Source: Chloroflexota bacterium
GTDB lineage: Bacteria > Chloroflexota > Anaerolineae > B4-G1
Assembly (NCBI GenBank): GCA_003648085.1
Contig: QMOC01000044.1
Location: forward strand, 1-9,872
Length of the DNA stretch: 9,872 nt
Reading direction: 5' to 3'
The position numbers were made by a program, and so were the translations under genes. The notes under the pieces were generated by a model. That model was not told where the DNA came from. It ran no database searches and saw nothing but the letters and a program-made list of their open reading frames with translations. Below are positions 6,010 to 9,872 of the stretch, piece after piece. The stretch's first letter is position 1. The number at the start of each line of letters is the position of its first letter.

Positions 6010-7038
6010 TTACTGAGAGGATGCCTTTGCGCCACACGATTCCCGCACGATCAACTGCGGTTTCAGGACCACGTGGCGCTCTTCCAACGTCTCCCCTGCA
6101 ATCAGTTGGACGAGCATGTAACAAATGCGCTTCCCAATCTCGTAGATGGGTTGCCGCACGGTGGTCAATGGCGGGTGGGAGTGGGCAGCCAGGGAGACGT
6201 CATCGAAGCCGGTCACGGCCACGTCCTGCCCGACCGTCAGCCCCAACCCCTGGGCGGCACTGATGATCCCCAGTGCCATCAGGTCGTTGCAGGCGACGAT
6301 GGCACTGGGAGGCTCATCCCGCATCAGCCAGGCGCGTCCGATCTCATAGCCGCTGCGCTCCGTCAGGTCGCCGTACGCCACCAGCGTTTCGTCAATGGGC
6401 AGGCCCGCCTCCGCCATGGCTTCCTCAAACCCCAGCCGGCGATAGTAAGCGAACGTCAGGTTATCCGGGGGAAGGAGAATGGCGATGCGGCGGTGACCCA
6501 GATTGATGAGATGCCGGGTCACCTCCCGGATACCGACGGTGCCATCCACATCCAGGTAACAGAAGTCGCCCTCAACGCGGGAGCGACCGAAGATGACGAA
6601 GGGGAAGTCTTGCTCCAGCAAATAGGCGATGCGCACGTCCTGCTCGCGCGTGCGCACCACCAGCATCCCGTCCACGCGGCGCCCCTGGACGAAGCGCTCG
6701 TAGGCCTGCCTCTCCTCGGGCGTATCCGGGGAGCATGTGGAGACGAGCAGGTCATAGTCCCGCTCAGTGGCGGCGTTGCCGATGCCGGCCAGAAGTTCGC
6801 TGAAGTAGGGGTCTGAGAAGCGGGGGCCATGGGTGGGGATGATGAAGCCGATGGTATCGGTGCGTTGCTTCTGGAGCATGCGGGCGATGACGTTGGGGCG
6901 ATAGCCCATCTCCTTAGCAGCCTGCAATACGCGCTGGCGGGTGGCGGGGGCGATATCGGAGTAGCCCGCCAGGGCTCGCGAGACGGTGGCGACTGAGACG
7001 CCCAACCGAGTAGCAATGTCCTGCTGGGTCACGGGCAT
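6010..7038 (-). CDS. LacI-family transcriptional repressor
   Basis: Binds DNA as a dimer and responds to a sugar ligand. The 342 residues have the usual family length. The helix-turn-helix covers residues 4-23 (TQQDIATRLGVSVATVSRAL), with recognition helix VATVSRA (16-22). The hinge helix lies near 49-58 with the minor-groove leucine at L55. The periplasmic-binding-like effector domain runs from about 61 to the end, with the conserved CND (250-252), GFDD (277-280) and LTTVRQP (291-297). The ATG at 7036-7038 is preceded by AGGA about 9 nt upstream. The recognition helix and hinge Leu fit operators with a central CG, and two such sites (AAAACGTTTT) flank this gene's own promoter. Autorepression is therefore likely, with control of the co-directional transporter genes by read-through. 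The inducer is probably the imported sugar or a product of it. Confidence 0.95.
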   Translation of the reverse strand: MPVTQQDIATRLGVSVATVSRALAGYSDIAPATRQRVLQAAKEMGYRPNVIARMLQKQRTDTIGFIIPTHGPRFSDPYFSELLAGIGNAATERDYDLLVSTCSPDTPEERQAYERFVQGRRVDGMLVVRTREQDVRIAYLLEQDFPFVIFGRSRVEGDFCYLDVDGTVGIREVTRHLINLGHRRIAILLPPDNLTFAYYRRLGFEEAMAEAGLPIDETLVAYGDLTERSGYEIGRAWLMRDEPPSAIVACNDLMALGIISAAQGLGLTVGQDVAVTGFDDVSLAAHSHPPLTTVRQPIYEIGKRICYMLVQLIAGETLEERHVVLKPQLIVRESCGAKASSQ

Positions 7039-7072
7039 AGGGCGTATTCCTGCACAGGAGAAGACTTGATCT

Positions 7073-7082
7073 AAAACGTTTT
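7073..7082. promoter_or_regulatory. LacI-family operator O1 (promoter-proximal to gene)
   Basis: The perfect 10-bp palindrome AAAACGTTTT has the central CG step typical of GalR/LacI/PurR-family operators. It is centred near +11 relative to the expected transcription start (about 7088), where bound repressor would block promoter clearance. Its centre is 32 bp from O2. Confidence 0.82.
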
Positions 7083-7094
7083 GGAAACATTGAT

Positions 7095-7123
7095 ATTATA
7101 CTCTAAAACGTTTTAAATGTCAA
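7095..7123 (-). promoter_or_regulatory. Consensus sigma-70 promoter of the lacI-type gene
   Basis: On the minus strand TTGACA (7118-7123), a 17-nt spacer and TATAAT (7095-7100) match the housekeeping consensus at all twelve positions with optimal spacing. Transcription should start near 7088, leaving a leader of about 50 nt before the repressor ATG. One operator lies in the spacer and a second just past the start site, so this is a strong promoter designed to be held off by repressor. It sits about 30 nt after the GH65 stop codon. Confidence 0.88.
7104..7115. promoter_or_regulatory. LacI-family operator O2 (in promoter spacer)
   Basis: The perfect 12-bp palindrome TAAAACGTTTTA lies wholly between the -35 and -10 boxes, so a bound repressor would exclude RNA polymerase directly. 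It shares the 13-nt run TCTAAAACGTTTT with O1 (from 7070 CTAAAACG onward at O1 the shared run is CTAAAACGTTTT). The 32-bp centre-to-centre spacing is about three helical turns, placing the two dimers on the same face of the DNA. Confidence 0.83.
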
Positions 7124-7152
7124 GGGGGATTAGGCCGATTTTTCGTCACGTC

Positions 7153-9333
7153 CTATTTGTTGTTCTCGACAACCGCCTCGACGGGCTGGCCCCGGTGCCG
7201 GAAGGCGAAGCACAGCCTTTTCCAATGTCTGGGCAAGTGGGGTTCCACGCGGTAGCCATCCGGGGTGACGCGCAGGCCCGCAAAGCCCAATACGGCCGCC
7301 TGCCACATCCCACCGCACGACGCGCCGTGGATGCCCTCAGCAGCGTTGCCCCGGCTGTCCTCCAGATCGGCACCCGCAGCGTGCATAAAATGCTCGTAGG
7401 CCACCTCCGGCATGCCGAGCCGGCAGGCCAGGATGGCGTGAAAGGTGGGGCCGAGCGACGAGCCGTACCGATGGTCGGTGCGTGGCGCGTAGTAGTCCCA
7501 GTTGGCCCGGCGGGTCCTGTCGTCGTAGGCATCGGCCAATAGGCAGAGCAGCATGATGACGTCGGGCTGCTTCAGTAACTGGGTATCGTTGGGGTCTATG
7601 CCACTTTCGCGCAGTAACGTGTCCATCGCCTGGGTGCGCGGCTCGTAGTCGGCGATGTCCACGTCCCGGAGGTCGAAGTAGCCGTCGAACTGCTCCATCA
7701 GGCCGGTCTCGGGATCGTAGTTGATCTTGATCTTCGCCTCGATGTCGCGCCAGCGGGCTAGCCGCTCGTGGCTCAGGTCGAGCCGCCGCCGCAATTCGGC
7801 ACCCTTTTCGGGAGCGTGCTCATCGAGCCAGTCCAGTACCTCGAAGGCCAGCCCCAGGTGGTACCGGATCATGCGATTGGTGTAGACGCTGTTGTCCACG
7901 TGATCGTGCCACTCGTCGGGGCCGATGACGTCGGTGACCTCGTACCGGTCGGCCTCAGCGTTGTACTCGACGCGGCTGCCCCAGAAGGCGGCGGTGTCGA
8001 GGATAATCTCCGCACCGTAGTCGCGCATAAAATCATCGTCCCCGGTGACGCGCCAGTATTGATCCACAGCGTAGGCGATGTCGGAGATGATGTGCAGTTC
8101 GATGTCCCCCGTCCAGATGCGCACCAGTGACCCGTCTGGATGTGGCCACCACTTGGGGGTAGTCTCGACACCTGTCTCGGCGCTCTCCCAGGCGTAGTAG
8201 GCCCCTTCGTAGCCCTCGGCTCCGGCGTTCTGGTGAGCGCCGGGCAGCGTGTGATAGCGATACAGCAGCAGGTTGCGGGCGATCTCGGGCCGCGTGTAGG
8301 TGAAGAAGGGGAGGATGAAGACTTCGGTGTCCCAGAAGACGTGTCCCCGGTAGCCGAAGCCACTGAGGGTCTTGGCCCCGATGCTCACGCGGTCGTCGTG
8401 GCGCGGGGCGGCGATGAGGAGTTGGAACAGGCTGTAGCGCAGGGCGCGGTCGGCGGCGTCGTCCCCTTCGATGGTGACGTTGCACTGCGCCCACTCGTCG
8501 GCCCAGGCGGCGATGTGCGCCTCACGCAGCCGGGCGTATCCCGCTTCGACGGCCCGCTCCAGTTTGGCCTGTGCCGCGGCCAGAGGGTCGTCTGTATCAC
8601 GGCTGGTGTAGATGGTGATCAGTTTGGCGGCGGTGGCAGTCTGGCCCTGGGATAGCGTGAAGTGCGCCACAGACGTCGGCCGGCCATCGGCGTCCCAGAA
8701 GTGATACTCTACCCCGGAGATGTCGTCCACTGCCAGGTGCGCGGCGTAGGCCAGTTCGATGTTGGTCTTGAGGGTGCGGCTGTGCATCCATAAGTACTGC
8801 GGATCGGACGACCCCTGCGCGAGCCACTCGATGTGGCGCAAGCCCCAGTTGTCGGTGTAGGCATCGAGCCCAGCGCGCAGTTCGATCTTGGCCGGGCCGT
8901 TAAGGGGGGTCACGCGATAGCGGATGGCGAGCACGTGCTCATCGGCCAGGCTGGCGAAGCGCTCGATGGAAACGTCCACCTCGCGTCCGGCGGGGCTGCG
9001 CCAGCGCACTTCGCGCCGCAGTGTGCCGGCGCGCATATCGAGAACGCGCTCGTAGCACAGCACCTCCCCCCGGTCCAGGCCAAAACGCTCGCCGTCCACG
9101 GTCAGCACAAAGGGCAGCCAATCGGGTGCATTGGCCAGTTCGGTGAAGAAGAGGGGCGCGTCGTCCCATACACCGTGGATGAGGGTGGCAGGGGTCGCGC
9201 CGGGGTAACCTTCCTCGAAGGCTCCCCGCGTCCCCAGGTAGCCGTTGCCGATGGTGAAGACGGTCTCCTTGTGGTGGAGCCTCTCCGGGTCGAACGCGGT
9301 TTCGCGGATGAGCCAGTTTTCGCTGATGGTCAT
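7153..9333 (-). CDS. GH65 alpha-glucoside phosphorylase
   Basis: Cleaves an alpha-linked glucose disaccharide with inorganic phosphate and inversion, giving beta-glucose 1-phosphate and a free sugar in the cytoplasm. The 726-residue protein has the family layout: an N-terminal beta-sandwich (about 1-260), a linker, and an (alpha/alpha)6 catalytic barrel from about 310. Recognisable segments are GYRGHVFWDTEVFILPFF (327-344) and VIGPDEWHD (469-477), with E474 as the expected general acid. KQPDVI (588-593) and GIHGASCGGMWQAAVLGF (667-684) follow, the latter in the region that binds phosphate in the family. No signal peptide is present. The ATG at 9331-9333 overlaps the pgmB TGA by 4 nt and has AGGAGA 7 nt upstream. 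The coupled beta-phosphoglucomutase strongly supports phosphorolysis over hydrolysis. I cannot separate maltose, trehalose, kojibiose or nigerose specificity from motifs alone. No terminator is visible after the stop. Confidence 0.92.
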   Translation of the reverse strand: MTISENWLIRETAFDPERLHHKETVFTIGNGYLGTRGAFEEGYPGATPATLIHGVWDDAPLFFTELANAPDWLPFVLTVDGERFGLDRGEVLCYERVLDMRAGTLRREVRWRSPAGREVDVSIERFASLADEHVLAIRYRVTPLNGPAKIELRAGLDAYTDNWGLRHIEWLAQGSSDPQYLWMHSRTLKTNIELAYAAHLAVDDISGVEYHFWDADGRPTSVAHFTLSQGQTATAAKLITIYTSRDTDDPLAAAQAKLERAVEAGYARLREAHIAAWADEWAQCNVTIEGDDAADRALRYSLFQLLIAAPRHDDRVSIGAKTLSGFGYRGHVFWDTEVFILPFFTYTRPEIARNLLLYRYHTLPGAHQNAGAEGYEGAYYAWESAETGVETTPKWWPHPDGSLVRIWTGDIELHIISDIAYAVDQYWRVTGDDDFMRDYGAEIILDTAAFWGSRVEYNAEADRYEVTDVIGPDEWHDHVDNSVYTNRMIRYHLGLAFEVLDWLDEHAPEKGAELRRRLDLSHERLARWRDIEAKIKINYDPETGLMEQFDGYFDLRDVDIADYEPRTQAMDTLLRESGIDPNDTQLLKQPDVIMLLCLLADAYDDRTRRANWDYYAPRTDHRYGSSLGPTFHAILACRLGMPEVAYEHFMHAAGADLEDSRGNAAEGIHGASCGGMWQAAVLGFAGLRVTPDGYRVEPHLPRHWKRLCFAFRHRGQPVEAVVENNK

Positions 9334-9872
9334 TCTTGTGTCTCCTCTGTCTCCTCGGCGGCTCTGCTCAATGCCGCCAGGATGTCCTGTAGATGGACGC
9401 CCTCCAGGCTGGGGAAGACGACGTGGGCCGCGCCAACTCGCTCCTTCGGCCCCAGTCCCACGGTCCAGAAGCCGCCCGCCAGCGCCGCCTCCACGCCCGA
9501 CGCAGCATCTTCGACGACGATGGCTTCGCCGGGGTCAACGCCGAGTTGCCGGGCACAGTGGAGGAAGAGATCAGGCGCGGGCTTCTGGCGCCGGACGCTG
9601 TAGCCGTCGGACACGGCGTCCACGTAGCCCCAAAGGTGCAATCGGTCGAGGACGGTGCGGGTGTTCTTGCTGGCCGAGCCGACGCCGATTTTGATCCCCG
9701 CCTGTCGCAGTTCCTTCAGTAACTCCAGCGCGCCGGGCAGGATGTCGGCGGGTGTCATCCGCTGGATGGACTCGACGTAGTAACGGTTCTTGCGCGCCAT
9801 CCACTCCTGCATCTGCTCCTCGGTGGCGGGGCGGCCGTTCAACAGCAGTTCGAGGGAGCGGCGGCGGGACAC
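9330..9872 (-). CDS. pgmB: Beta-phosphoglucomutase, N-terminus cut by window edge
   Basis: Converts beta-glucose 1-phosphate to glucose 6-phosphate, feeding the GH65 product into glycolysis. The visible 180 residues are the C-terminal part of a HAD-superfamily protein. They begin at the cap-domain motif VSRRRSLELLL, where the first codon, GTG, is an internal valine rather than a start. GSASKN (65-70, HAD motif II), QKPAPD (96-101, with the motif III lysine) and VVEDAASG (119-126, acidic metal-binding motif) follow. About 50 N-terminal residues, including the DxD nucleophile, lie beyond the window. The tail AAEETEETQE is acidic and is encoded by a duplicated ribosome-binding site for the next gene. 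The 4-nt overlap with GH65 indicates coupled translation. The motif set fits beta-PGM better than a generic HAD phosphatase, and the neighbour supports it. Confidence 0.9.
   Translation of the reverse strand: MSRRRSLELLLNGRPATEEQMQEWMARKNRYYVESIQRMTPADILPGALELLKELRQAGIKIGVGSASKNTRTVLDRLHLWGYVDAVSDGYSVRRQKPAPDLFLHCARQLGVDPGEAIVVEDAASGVEAALAGGFWTVGLGPKERVGAAHVVFPSLEGVHLQDILAALSRAAEETEETQE
9339..9356 (-). promoter_or_regulatory. Tandem duplicated ribosome-binding site before GH65
   Basis: The 9-nt unit GAGGAGACA occurs twice in a row, ending 5 nt before the GH65 ATG. The proximal AGGAGA (9341-9346) is at ideal 7-nt spacing; the distal copy is 9 nt further away. The repeat also encodes the EETEET tail of the upstream phosphoglucomutase. 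Confidence 0.75.

Noticed and set aside
5917..6816. 299-codon plus-strand open frame over the repressor gene
   Set aside because: It is antisense to a complete LacI-family gene and shows no domain.
7081..7102. Divergent plus-strand promoter (TTGGAA and TATACT)
   Set aside because: The boxes are only about 10 nt apart, and no plus-strand gene lies downstream.
8833..9603. 256-codon plus-strand open frame spanning the GH65/pgmB junction
   Set aside because: It crosses two well-supported overlapping minus-strand genes and reads as low-information shadow sequence.
9870..9872. GTG at the window edge as the start of the phosphoglucomutase
   Set aside because: The residues there match an internal cap-domain motif (VSRRRSLE), and the HAD nucleophile motif is missing, so the real start is outside the window.

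Overview
The window is a carbohydrate uptake and breakdown locus, with every supported gene on the minus strand. The long open frames on the plus strand are shadows of GC-rich coding sequence. The most likely host is a GC-rich member of the Chloroflexota. The main clue is the solute-binding lipoprotein, which carries a repeated TVEVPVxx linker directly after the lipid-attachment cysteine; from general knowledge I associate this with Chloroflexota binding proteins. That assignment is inference, since the window has no rRNA or other phylogenetic marker.

In transcription order, from high to low coordinates, the layout is as follows. (1) A beta-phosphoglucomutase (9330-9872), its 5' end cut by the window edge, overlaps by 4 nt a GH65 disaccharide phosphorylase (7153-9333). 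(2) A promoter with exact consensus -35 and -10 boxes and two AAAACGTTTT operators lies in front of a LacI-family repressor (6010-7038). (3) A 168-nt spacer holds a 12-nt exact complement of the 16S rRNA 3' tail. (4) A complete CUT1 sugar ABC transporter follows: binding lipoprotein (4459-5841), two tandem hairpins, two permeases (3524-4378 and 2700-3527) and a MalK/UgpC-type ATPase (1558-2667). (5) A cytoplasmic-type GH38 alpha-mannosidase (1-1536) follows, its C-terminus cut by the other window edge.

A coherent model is that the lipoprotein captures an alpha-linked oligosaccharide, the transporter imports it intact, GH38 removes alpha-mannose, and GH65 phosphorolyses an alpha-glucoside to beta-glucose 1-phosphate. 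PgmB then isomerises that to glucose 6-phosphate for glycolysis. The LacI protein probably represses its own promoter, and with it the transporter, until a sugar ligand releases it. The sequence alone does not settle the real substrate. The pairing of alpha-glucoside phosphorolysis with alpha-mannoside hydrolysis in one transporter locus is the main biological point of interest.

There are no tRNA or rRNA genes, no CRISPR array and no insertion sequence. No gene looks broken; only the two edge genes are incomplete.
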